A stretch of 64,000 bases of DNA. It comes from an uncultured Mucilaginibacter sp. GTDB taxonomy: Bacteria > Bacteroidota > Bacteroidia > Sphingobacteriales > Sphingobacteriaceae. Numbering within the stretch: the stretch's first letter is position 1; each line of letters begins with the position of its first letter. The position numbers were made by a program, and so were the translations under genes. Location of the stretch: the NCBI RefSeq assembly GCF_913773635.1, contig NZ_CAJYGQ010000010.1, positions 1-64,000 on the forward strand, read 5' to 3'. Positions 1-7,417 of the stretch are shown here, piece after piece. The notes beneath the pieces are model-generated. The model had not been told where the DNA came from. It ran no database searches and saw only the letters and a list, made by a program, of their open reading frames with translations.

Positions 1-783
1 TACCTTTTTGTATAAGGCGCCGAGTATGAAAACAACAGGTATTAAAAATAATAAAAGGTTACTTGCAACTTTTGACACTATGCTTATCTCATCTTTTGAT
101 AAGTACGCCGAAAAGTACCAAACTATCAATCCAATAAACGCCGTAAATCCACCTATCCATGCCAGTACAACTTTATTAATCAAATTAATACGTTGTTTGA
201 CAGCAACGGCAAGCATACCTACAATGGTGGCTACATATGTGGCTATAATGCATGGTATAAAAATATCTGTTGGGTCGGTAGCTTTAAATATAGCCCTTTG
301 TGCAATAATGCTCACAGGCAACAGGGTAAGCCCCGATGTGTGAAGCACCAAAAACATAATTTGTGCATTTGACGCCGTGTCTTTACTTGGGTTAAGTTCT
401 TGAAGGCTGCCCATGGCTTTTAAACCAAGTGGTGTTGCGGCATTGTCTAACCCCAGCAGGTTTGCCGAAAAGTTCATCATCATTTGCCCTGTAGCCGGAT
501 GATCTTTGGGTACTTCGGGAAAAAGCCGGTTAAAAAAAGGGCCAACAATACGAGACAAGAATCTGATCGCACCGGCTTTCTCTCCAATATTCATTACACC
601 CAGCCAAAACGCCATAGTGCCAATTAAAGGCAAGGCAATACTCATTACCGCTGTTTGGGTCGAATCAAACAACCCTTCAACTAAATGCTGAAAGGCATCA
701 ACATCGCCCAAAAAAATAAGTTTAGCAAGAGCTACAAAAAATGCAATGATGAATAAGGCAATCCAAATATAGTTTAGGGCCAT
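1..783 (-). CDS. Nucleoside recognition (SpmA/SpmB-type) membrane protein, 3' part cut by window edge
   Basis: The minus strand is open from an ATG at 783 to base 1 (261 codons), so the C-terminal part lies outside the window. The start reads MALNYIWIAFFIIAFFVALA. The protein is strongly hydrophobic with several predicted membrane segments and has the gate-domain pattern of the nucleoside-recognition family, including G-x-M-A-F-W-L-G-x-M near residue 58 and NFSANLLGLDNAATPLG near residue 115. Bacteroidota often carry a fused SpmA-SpmB form of 400 residues or more, which fits the open end. Transport or recognition of a nucleoside-like ligand is a family inference; the substrate is unknown. It lies 18 bases downstream of the small secreted protein at 802-1275 and is probably co-transcribed with it. 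Confidence 0.85.
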   Translation of the reverse strand, partial: MALNYIWIALFIIAFFVALAKLIFLGDVDAFQHLVEGLFDSTQTAVMSIALPLIGTMAFWLGVMNIGEKAGAIRFLSRIVGPFFNRLFPEVPKDHPATGQMMMNFSANLLGLDNAATPLGLKAMGSLQELNPSKDTASNAQIMFLVLHTSGLTLLPVSIIAQRAIFKATDPTDIFIPCIIATYVATIVGMLAVAVKQRINLINKVVLAWIGGFTAFIGLIVWYFSAYLSKDEISIVSKVASNLLLFLIPVVFILGALYKKV

Positions 784-801
784 TTTATGAATAAAGAATG
801 A

Positions 802-1275
802 TTAGTTGTAAGCAGTAATATTTCTATCAGACACGATGCGTATGTCGTAATCTTTTTTTATGGGATTGAAAGGCACCTTATCAGTAACCATTATATAAAT
901 GTTACCCAAGTCTTTCACCTTGTAATTAACTACGCCCGATGTTTCTTCGGCTCCCAGTAAGTAGGGAGCAATGGAGTTGTTAACGAGATTAAGCTGCTGC
1001 AATTCGTCGGTTGCTATGTAAATATATAAGCGTCTGCCATCGGCACGTAACTCAACATCGGTAGATGAATTACCGGGTAAAGCCATATGGTACTTTAGGT
1101 TGGTAGCTTTTTTTGATTTTAAAAGAGTGTACCCCTTGCTTTGCATAAAATCATCAGCTTTTTGTAAGTTGTTATTTATAAGATACACAAGGTCATCATA
1201 AGACAGCAGATTTTGCTGAGCCATGCATAAAATTGATGATAAACACAGCCCTAACAATAAAAGCAAACTTTTCAT
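802..1275 (-). CDS. Small secreted hypothetical protein
   Basis: This 157-residue protein is not one I recognise. It begins MKSLLLLLGLCLSSILCMAQ, a clear signal peptide with probable signal-peptidase I cleavage after CMA, so it is periplasmic or exported. The ATG at 1275 is preferred over the in-frame ATG at 1302 because the longer form would put ten polar residues ahead of the hydrophobic core. The mature part is mixed alpha/beta without cysteines or a known motif. It is immediately upstream of, and co-directional with, the nucleoside-recognition protein, which suggests one transcript. Confidence 0.7.
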   Translation of the reverse strand: MKSLLLLLGLCLSSILCMAQQNLLSYDDLVYLINNNLQKADDFMQSKGYTLLKSKKATNLKYHMALPGNSSTDVELRADGRRLYIYIATDELQQLNLVNNSIAPYLLGAEETSGVVNYKVKDLGNIYIMVTDKVPFNPIKKDYDIRIVSDRNITAYN

Positions 1276-1371
1276 GGGAAAACGTGGAGATAAATCTATC
1301 ATTTTTATAGACTGTAAACAAAACTTTCAACTCAAAATAATAATTTAGCCTTTTTACAAAGCAAGAAGATT

Positions 1372-1800
1372 ATGCCTCAGATAGAATTGGTACGCGTAAG
1401 CGGCGATTATGGCTTTGAAGCCAAAGACGAATACGGCCATAGTATTAAAATGGATAGCAGCCCTGAAAGTGGCGGCCAGAATTATGGTGTGCGCCCTATG
1501 CAAATGTTGCTTATGGGTTTGGGAGGTTGCTCGGCTATTGATGTGATAAGCATACTTAAAAAGCAACGCCAGGAAGTGCTTGATTACAGCATGAAAATTA
1601 ATGGCGACCGCGAGGCTGGTGTTGAACCTTCTTTGTGGCAAAACATTACTATTGAATTTCATTTAAAAGGTAACATTGATGAGGATAAGGCTAAACGGGC
1701 CGTTGAATTATCTTTACATAAATACTGCTCGGTAGCTGCCACGCTTGAAAAGGCCGGTGCCGAAATATCGTGGAAGGTGTTTATTCACCCTGCCGTTTAA
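1372..1800 (+). CDS. OsmC family peroxiredoxin-like protein
   Basis: The 142-residue length matches the OsmC/Ohr family of thiol-dependent peroxidases. The two family cysteines are visible: C53 in LMGLGGCSAIDV and C119 in HKYCSVAATLEKAG. The arginine in RPMQMLL (R41) precedes the first cysteine as in OsmC-like proteins. It probably reduces organic hydroperoxides in the cytoplasm, but many OsmC relatives have no proven substrate, so the precise role is open. It is 18 bases upstream of the MetZ-like gene and may share its transcript. Confidence 0.9.
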   Translation: MPQIELVRVSGDYGFEAKDEYGHSIKMDSSPESGGQNYGVRPMQMLLMGLGGCSAIDVISILKKQRQEVLDYSMKINGDREAGVEPSLWQNITIEFHLKGNIDEDKAKRAVELSLHKYCSVAATLEKAGAEISWKVFIHPAV

Positions 1801-1818
1801 TTATTAAAAATCAAACAG

Positions 1819-3003
1819 ATGTCAACAGATCATTTGCATCCCTTAAGTAAAGCAATACGCATAAGGGCTGCCAAAACACTACAACAGGAACACTCAACAC
1901 CTTTATACTTAACCAGCAGTTTTACGTTTGACGAAGCTGAAGCCATGCGCGCAGCCTTTGCTGATGAAACTGAGGCAAACATTTACAGCCGTTTCAGCAA
2001 CCCAACGGTTGATGAATTTATTGCTAAAATGTGCGCACTTGAAAATGCCGATTCCGGTTTTGCAACATCAAGCGGCATGAGCGCAGTTTTCTCATCAATG
2101 TTTGCGCTGCTGCAACAGGGTGACCATTTAATATGCTGCAGCTCGGTATTTGGAAGCACCTTTACTGTTGTTACTAAATATTTACCTAAGTACGGTATTA
2201 CCTGCACCCTTGTGCCTGCCAATGATAACGCAGCCTGGGAAGCAGCTGTGCAGCCTAACACTAAAATGGTTTACCTGGAAACACCTACGAATCCTCAGCT
2301 CGAAATTTTAGATTTGGAATGGGTAGGACAGTTTTGCAAAAAGCACAAGCTTGTTTTTAATGTAGATAATTGTTTTGCCACACCTTTACTTCAGCGCCCA
2401 ACCGATTTTGGTGCCGATTTAGTAGTACATTCTGCCACCAAGTGGATTGACGGCCAGGGCCGTGTAATGGGAGGCGTTATCGTTGGACGTGAAGATTTAA
2501 TTAAGGAGATTTATCTATTTTGCCGTAATACAGGGCCATCATTATCGCCGTTTAACGCGTGGGTGTTAAGTAAAAGTCTTGAAACGCTTGACGTGCGTAT
2601 GCAACGTCACTGCGAAAATGCACTTCAAGTAGCCGAAGCCTTACAAAGCCATCCGCAGGTTAGCTGGGTGAAATATCCTTTTTTGCCTTCGCATCCTCAA
2701 TATGAAATTGCCAAAAAGCAAATGGCCGCTGGCGGTGGTGTATTATGCTTTGAAATAAAGGGTGGGTTAAATGCGGGCCGTAAATTTTTAGATAACCTGA
2801 ATATGTTATCAGTTACTGCTAACCTGGGTGATAGCCGCAGTATAGCATCGCATCCGGCCAGTACAACCCATTCAAAGCTTACTGATGAGCAGCGTGCCGC
2901 GGTAGGAATTACCCCGGGTTTGATTCGTATATCAACCGGTTTAGAAAAAGTTGATGATATTATAGCAGATATTAGCCAGGCACTTGAAAAAAGTGCGTTG
3001 TAA
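1819..3003 (+). CDS. metZ: PLP-dependent trans-sulfuration enzyme, probable O-succinylhomoserine sulfhydrylase
   Basis: The 394-residue protein is a Cys/Met metabolism PLP enzyme. The PLP lysine is K208 in HSATKWIDGQGR; the IDGQGR continuation is typical of MetZ-type sulfhydrylases rather than cystathionine beta-lyase. YSRFSNPT (residues 56-63) and SSGMSAV (85-90) are the phosphate-binding and substrate-binding elements, and D183 in NVDNCFATPL faces the pyridine ring. The expected reaction makes homocysteine from an acylated homoserine and sulfide. Cystathionine gamma-synthase is the main alternative. It sits between osmC and a DinB-like gene in one direction. Confidence 0.85.
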   Translation: MSTDHLHPLSKAIRIRAAKTLQQEHSTPLYLTSSFTFDEAEAMRAAFADETEANIYSRFSNPTVDEFIAKMCALENADSGFATSSGMSAVFSSMFALLQQGDHLICCSSVFGSTFTVVTKYLPKYGITCTLVPANDNAAWEAAVQPNTKMVYLETPTNPQLEILDLEWVGQFCKKHKLVFNVDNCFATPLLQRPTDFGADLVVHSATKWIDGQGRVMGGVIVGREDLIKEIYLFCRNTGPSLSPFNAWVLSKSLETLDVRMQRHCENALQVAEALQSHPQVSWVKYPFLPSHPQYEIAKKQMAAGGGVLCFEIKGGLNAGRKFLDNLNMLSVTANLGDSRSIASHPASTTHSKLTDEQRAAVGITPGLIRISTGLEKVDDIIADISQALEKSAL

Positions 3004-3018
3004 AGTTCAAAGTGTTTT

Positions 3019-3861
3019 ATGAGTACTCAGGTTCCGATTCCGACACTGCATTTATTTGCCAAGCTTGATCAACTGCTTCTTGATGTTTTAAGGCCATTAT
3101 CTATTGACGCCTGGGATTCGCCGACTCTTTCACCGCAGTGGACTATAAAAGATATTGCGGCACATTTGCTTGACGGTAACTTGCGTACGTTATCAATTTT
3201 ACGCGATGGATTCAGAGGTGACCCTCCTGTAAACATCAGCAGTTATCGTGATTTGGTTAACTATCTTAACGACTTAAATACCATTTGGGTATTGGCTTAT
3301 AAGCGTATTAGTCCGCGGTTGTTATTGCAAATGTTAGAGACTACGGGGAAAGAGTACATTGAATGCCTTGAAAAATTAGAACCCTTTACGCCGGCAATGT
3401 TTTCGGTAGCCTGGGCGGGGGAGAGCGAGTCGCAAAACTGGTTTCACATAGCAAGAGAGTACACAGAAAAGTGGCACCATCAACAACAGATACGTGAAGC
3501 ACTCGGGTTGCAGCAGGAGTTGATGTCGGCAGAGTTGTTTCATCCGTGTATTGAAACTTTCATGAAAGCGTTACCAAACGCTTACAGGTCTGCAGACGCT
3601 GTGGTGGGCACCATTGTTAAGGTTGAAGTAATGGGAGAGGGCGGCGACATTTGGTATATTGAAAAGACATTAGCAGGCTGGCGCTTTATAAACAACATGG
3701 CTATGGTACCCCCGGCCGCTTACATATGCATGCCCGATCATATTGCATGGAAACTTTTTACCAAGGCGTTAAAGCATGCAGATGTCGAGGGGTTAATCAA
3801 AACAGAGGGTGAATTGAGCTTAGTAAGTCCTGTTTTAAATATGCTTACTGTAATGGCTTAA
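3019..3861 (+). CDS. Maleylpyruvate isomerase N-terminal (DinB-like) domain protein
   Basis: The N-terminal 160 residues resemble the metal-binding four-helix DinB/MDMPI fold: LFAKLDQLLLDVLRPLS and then SPQWTIKDIAAHLLDGN, where H49 is the usual first metal ligand; a second histidine cluster lies at YTEKWHHQQQIRE near residue 155. The family includes thiol-dependent isomerases and transferases, but most members are uncharacterised, so no substrate is assigned. It follows metZ by 15 bases and a strong hairpin ends the unit at 3903-3928. Confidence 0.75.
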   Translation: MSTQVPIPTLHLFAKLDQLLLDVLRPLSIDAWDSPTLSPQWTIKDIAAHLLDGNLRTLSILRDGFRGDPPVNISSYRDLVNYLNDLNTIWVLAYKRISPRLLLQMLETTGKEYIECLEKLEPFTPAMFSVAWAGESESQNWFHIAREYTEKWHHQQQIREALGLQQELMSAELFHPCIETFMKALPNAYRSADAVVGTIVKVEVMGEGGDIWYIEKTLAGWRFINNMAMVPPAAYICMPDHIAWKLFTKALKHADVEGLIKTEGELSLVSPVLNMLTVMA

Positions 3862-3902
3862 ATCCAACTTGTATACTTAAGCACACACCTAAAAGAAAGA
3901 CA

Positions 3903-3935
3903 AAAGCCGGAGTTAAAATTCCGGCTTTGTTGTTT
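3903..3935 (+). terminator. Intrinsic terminator after the DinB-like gene
   Basis: A perfect 9-bp stem AAAGCCGGA / TCCGGCTTT (3903-3911 and 3920-3928) with an 8-base loop is followed by a T-rich tail. It is placed 42 bases after the stop codon at 3861. Confidence 0.8.
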
Positions 3936-4064
3936 TACAACTTTTGGATGTAAATTATAATAAATAATTAAACGTCTCATTTACAGAATTATTGTTCATG
4001 ATTTTAATCATTTTTTAATATGTTATTTAACATGTTACAACACGTTTAAATAGCTACATGGCAT

Positions 4065-4126
4065 CAATGTTGAATTTAAAATTCCAACAGAGCGACACAA
4101 GCGCTCTAAGTAAAAAATCAACATTG
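4065..4126 (+). promoter_or_regulatory. Nested stem-loop immediately upstream of the ompA-like start codon
   Basis: An outer perfect 9-bp pairing CAATGTTGA (4065-4073) with TCAACATTG (4118-4126) encloses an inner hairpin AGAGCG (4089-4094) with CGCTCT (4102-4107). The 3' arm ends five bases before the ATG at 4132. If transcribed, the structure would sit against the start codon and could affect translation or mRNA stability of an abundant outer-membrane protein. Function is inference. Confidence 0.5.
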
Positions 4127-4131
4127 TATTT

Positions 4132-5466
4132 ATGAAGCTACATTTAAGAAAAGCCGGACTGCTACTCACAGGAGTGGTAGTTAGCAGCAAATTATTTGCA
4201 CAAACTCCCGATTCTACTAAAAATTATGTACAGCCATTTTCAGGCGAGAAGAATTTCAGAACATGGTCAATTGGTGCTCATGGAGGTATGATGTCACCTT
4301 ATACTATTTTCAGAGGAAGCGAAGATTACAAAACACCTAATGAAAGATGGGGATACGGTGGTTATGTAAAAAAACAAATACTACACTCTTTTGGCTTACA
4401 AGCTAACTTTTTCAGAGGACACGTACAAGGAACTAACCCTGATGGTATAAATCCTTTTCAACGCTTTGAAACGAAGATTAAATATGCAGTTGACATCAGC
4501 GCTAATATTACGCTGGCTAACATCAACTGGAAAAATCATAAAAGCTTTATGCAACCATACCTGAGCGTTGGTGGTGGTAGCATGAATTACAGCACATCAT
4601 TGTACGCACAAGGTGCATCATCACCAACAACCCGTACAGATGATTACCAACAATTTTATATTCCCCTGGGTGCCGGTTTAAAAGTAAACCTTGCTCCGGG
4701 TATAAATTTAGATTTGGGTTACCAGGTTAACTTCGTTCAAAGCGACAACCTTGATGGTTACAACTACGGTGGCCGTAATGACAAGTTTTCATACGCTCAC
4801 GCCGGTTTAGAGTTTGCTTTAGGCAGAAAATCAAAACCACAATTAGCTACTCACAACCCGGTTAATTCAATGCGCACCGAGTATTTAATGGCCGAACGTG
4901 CATTGCAAATGCAATTGGATCAGCAAAAAGCTGAAAATCAAAAACTACGTGAAGATTTAAATACTACTAATTCAAACATCGCCCGTTTAACAGTTGACTC
5001 TGATGGTGATGGTGTATTAGATGTGAACGATAAATGTCCTAACACGCCTCCAGGTACTAAAGTTGACGGTTCGGGTTGTCCGCTACCTGCTCCGGTAACT
5101 AAGGTTTATGTAACTGAGGAAGATAAAAAAGTAGTTAAAGACGCAATTGCTAATCTTGAGTTTGACTTAGGTAAAGCTACAATCCGTCCTAAATCATTCC
5201 CAAGCCTTGATCGTGTAGCTCAATTATTAATCGATAAAAACTTCAGTTTAAAACTTGCAGGCCATACCGATAACACCGGTTCGGCTGAGTTGAACATGAG
5301 ATTATCAAAAGACAGAGCTGAATCAATCAAAGCTTATTTGGTAAGCAAAGGCGCAAATGCATCACGTATTGAAGCTGTAGGTTATGGTAAAAACCAGCCT
5401 ATTGCATCAAATGCAACTGCTGCCGGTCGTCAGCAAAACCGTCGTGTAGAGTTTACTCTTTATTAA
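4132..5466 (+). CDS. OmpA family outer-membrane protein
   Basis: The 444-residue protein has a signal peptide ending in LFAQ, then a beta-barrel-like region of about 200 residues rich in alternating aromatic residues. A coiled-coil-prone stretch (QMQLDQQKAENQKLRED) follows, then a thrombospondin type-3-like calcium motif (DSDGDGVLDVNDKCPNT, about 288-304) and a C-terminal OmpA peptidoglycan-binding domain. The last has LAGHTDNTGS and RLSKDRAESIKAYL with the conserved aspartate and arginine, and ends in NRRVEFTLY. It should anchor the outer membrane to peptidoglycan. A long leader with a nested stem-loop precedes it and a perfect palindromic terminator follows. Confidence 0.95.
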   Translation: MKLHLRKAGLLLTGVVVSSKLFAQTPDSTKNYVQPFSGEKNFRTWSIGAHGGMMSPYTIFRGSEDYKTPNERWGYGGYVKKQILHSFGLQANFFRGHVQGTNPDGINPFQRFETKIKYAVDISANITLANINWKNHKSFMQPYLSVGGGSMNYSTSLYAQGASSPTTRTDDYQQFYIPLGAGLKVNLAPGINLDLGYQVNFVQSDNLDGYNYGGRNDKFSYAHAGLEFALGRKSKPQLATHNPVNSMRTEYLMAERALQMQLDQQKAENQKLREDLNTTNSNIARLTVDSDGDGVLDVNDKCPNTPPGTKVDGSGCPLPAPVTKVYVTEEDKKVVKDAIANLEFDLGKATIRPKSFPSLDRVAQLLIDKNFSLKLAGHTDNTGSAELNMRLSKDRAESIKAYLVSKGANASRIEAVGYGKNQPIASNATAAGRQQNRRVEFTLY

Positions 5467-5486
5467 TAGAGAATAAATTCAACACC

Positions 5487-5520
5487 AAAAAAGGCCTGCT
5501 TAATTAAGCAGGCCTTTTTT
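5487..5520. terminator. Bidirectional terminator, perfect 34-base palindrome
   Basis: Bases 5487-5503 are the exact reverse complement of 5504-5520. The palindrome has a G+C core (GGCCTGC) flanked by six A on one side and six T on the other, so it can end both the plus-strand ompA-like gene and the minus-strand gene whose stop is at 5523. Confidence 0.9.
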
Positions 5521-5522
5521 TA

Positions 5523-5906
5523 TTAAATACTTTCATAAAACTCAGCTATACTGCTGAAGTATACGGTGTTCCAACCGTCCACAATATCATCATAAGCTTC
5601 GTCGGGTATGTTTGTATGCCTTAGCTCACATGAGGTTCCGTTTTTGTCGGCGTGCAGTTTTATGGTAACTATTGAAGGTTCGTCCTGCCCGTCAAAGTAC
5701 CATTGTTGAACAATCTTTTTGCCTTCTTCAAATTCAATGTTTTTGCCAACAATACTGCCGTCCCACATACTAAATTCACTACCTGGCTCGGTTGACATTT
5801 CTGCCGGTTCGCCGGTCCAAAGTTGTATGGTTATGGGGTTGGTTATAGCCGCATAAATTTCTTGCGGCGTAGCACCTATCATGTAATATTTTTTGTAATC
5901 CTTCAC
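5523..5906 (-). CDS. SRPBCC (START/AHSA1-like) domain protein
   Basis: The 127-residue protein has the hallmarks of the AHSA1-type SRPBCC fold: KKYYMIGATPQEIYAAITNPITIQLWTG at the N-terminus, a central GSEFSMWDGSIVGK strand pair, and KIVQQWYFDGQ with a C-terminal helix. The fold binds hydrophobic ligands or client proteins; no specific function can be assigned. It ends at the shared palindromic terminator and lies 25 bases after the transporter gene on the same strand, so the two may be co-transcribed. Confidence 0.8.
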   Translation of the reverse strand: MKDYKKYYMIGATPQEIYAAITNPITIQLWTGEPAEMSTEPGSEFSMWDGSIVGKNIEFEEGKKIVQQWYFDGQDEPSIVTIKLHADKNGTSCELRHTNIPDEAYDDIVDGWNTVYFSSIAEFYESI

Positions 5907-5931
5907 AAGGCAAACTTAACAATAATGTAGC

Positions 5932-6525
5932 TTATTTTGCTTCAACCGGCCCAATAGGTAATATTGTTTTGCCATATACATCATTAAGTACACCGGCAAT
6001 GCCTGTATAAATAGCCGATGCACCACAAATTATTCCCTCATAACCGGCCAAATGCTTTATTCCGGTATCTCCACTTGCATCACCCCAAACCAGTAACCCA
6101 AACAAAATGACTAATGAGGCAAATACGAATTGCAAGGCTCTGCTAAGTCGCAAGGTGCCAAAGAAAAGACATAATGTAAAAATGCCCCACATGCTAAGAT
6201 AAGCAACCATGCTGCCGTTGCTTGCAGGTTCGCACCAACCCAATTTTGGCATAACTATGAGCGCTACCAATGATAGCCAGAAAAAGCCGTAGGAAGTAAA
6301 GGCTGTAAGGCCAAAAGTGTTGTTCTTTTTAGCCTCAATTATACCGGCAACTACTTGTGCCAGGCCGCCATAAAAAATGCCCATTGCTAAAATCATGGAG
6401 CTTAACTCGGTGAAGCCAGCATTATGAATGTTCAGTAAAACGGTAGTAAGGCCAAAAGCACAAAGGCCTAGCGGTGCAGGATTGGCGGTGCCATCCTTTA
6501 CCACCACATGGGTAGTTGGAATCAT
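5932..6525 (-). CDS. GPR1/FUN34/YaaH (SatP) family acetate/succinate transporter
   Basis: The 197-residue protein carries the family signature [14 protein letters not shown] near residue 15 and about six predicted membrane helices, as expected for this small channel-like family. Family members move acetate or succinate with protons across the inner membrane. The glycine-rich helix [24 protein letters not shown] segment around residues 50-70 is also typical. Substrate choice in this organism is inferred only from the family. Confidence 0.9.
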   Translation of the reverse strand: MIPTTHVVVKDGTANPAPLGLCAFGLTTVLLNIHNAGFTELSSMILAMGIFYGGLAQVVAGIIEAKKNNTFGLTAFTSYGFFWLSLVALIVMPKLGWCEPASNGSMVAYLSMWGIFTLCLFFGTLRLSRALQFVFASLVILFGLLVWGDASGDTGIKHLAGYEGIICGASAIYTGIAGVLNDVYGKTILPIGPVEAK

Positions 6526-6631
6526 AATTTAAACCAGGTTTATAAACGGTTAGTGATGGCAATATAAACTATTAAATATCAAATCACAACAAAATGACAA
6601 ACCCCTTTAGCTTGCAAGCGTTATGTGGCAT

Positions 6632-7321
6632 ATGGCTTTACAATTGGTACTATTAAGGCACGGTGAAAGTGAGTGGAACAAAGAGAACCGTTTTACCGGG
6701 TGGACTGATGTTGACTTGTCAGAAGAAGGAGTAAGGCAGGCAAGGCATGCCGGAAAGCTATTGAAAGAACATGGCTTTACCTTTGATGTTGGCTTTACAT
6801 CGGTGCTCAAGCGGTCAATCAAAACGTTGCATAACGTATTAGAAGAGTTAGATCATTTATGGATACCCGTACAAAAATCATGGCGGTTAAATGAGCGCTT
6901 TTATGGTGCATTGCAAGGGCTAAACAAACAGGAAACCATAGATAAGTACGGTGAAGAACAGGTACACAAGTGGCGCCGCGATCCACGTGAACATCCGCCT
7001 GCAATAACGGAAGATGATGAACGTTTTCCGGGCCATTATTTGCGTTACAACGATTTAACTTACCGTGAATTACCCCTTACTGAAAACTTAAGTGAAACAA
7101 TGACGAGGGCTTTACCCTTTTGGCATGAAACCATCGTGCCTGCACTAAGGCAAAACCAAAAGGTTATTATTTGTGCACATGGCAATAGCTTAAGGGCTTT
7201 GGTGCAGTATATTGATAATTTAAGTGACGATGAAGTTTCGAAACTAGATATACCTACTGCAACCCCCTGGATATATGAGCTTGATGATCGCTTGAACCAA
7301 ATCAAGCATTACTATTTGTAA
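6632..7321 (+). CDS. gpmA: 2,3-bisphosphoglycerate-dependent phosphoglycerate mutase
   Basis: The sequence starts [24 protein letters not shown] holds the histidine that is phosphorylated, followed by [13 protein letters not shown], both diagnostic of the cofactor-dependent mutase. The second catalytic histidine is in [11 protein letters not shown] and the substrate-binding ERFYGALQG segment is intact. It interconverts 3- and 2-phosphoglycerate in glycolysis and gluconeogenesis. The ATG at 6632 is chosen because homologues begin just before the first strand; an in-frame ATG at 6623 would add three residues. Length (229) is within the usual range. Confidence 0.95.
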   Translation: MALQLVLLRHGESEWNKENRFTGWTDVDLSEEGVRQARHAGKLLKEHGFTFDVGFTSVLKRSIKTLHNVLEELDHLWIPVQKSWRLNERFYGALQGLNKQETIDKYGEEQVHKWRRDPREHPPAITEDDERFPGHYLRYNDLTYRELPLTENLSETMTRALPFWHETIVPALRQNQKVIICAHGNSLRALVQYIDNLSDDEVSKLDIPTATPWIYELDDRLNQIKHYYL

Positions 7322-7359
7322 CGTAAGCCAAGATTTATCCAGCAGTTATAATTATTGCT

Positions 7360-7406
7360 ATAAAACACAAATGCCCTTTCTGAATGAAAGGGCATTTGTG
7401 TTTTAT
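7360..7406. terminator. Long convergent hairpin between gpmA and the S9 peptidase gene
   Basis: A perfect 21-bp stem (7360-7380 with 7386-7406) and a 5-base loop TGAAT separate the two convergent genes. Both flanks are A/T rich, so it probably works as a terminator in both directions. Confidence 0.85.
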
Positions 7407-7417
7407 GTGTTTGATGA

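Noticed and set aside
1354-1662. Minus-strand frame opposite osmC
   Set aside because: The plus-strand OsmC has both catalytic cysteines and expected length; the antisense frame has no family features.
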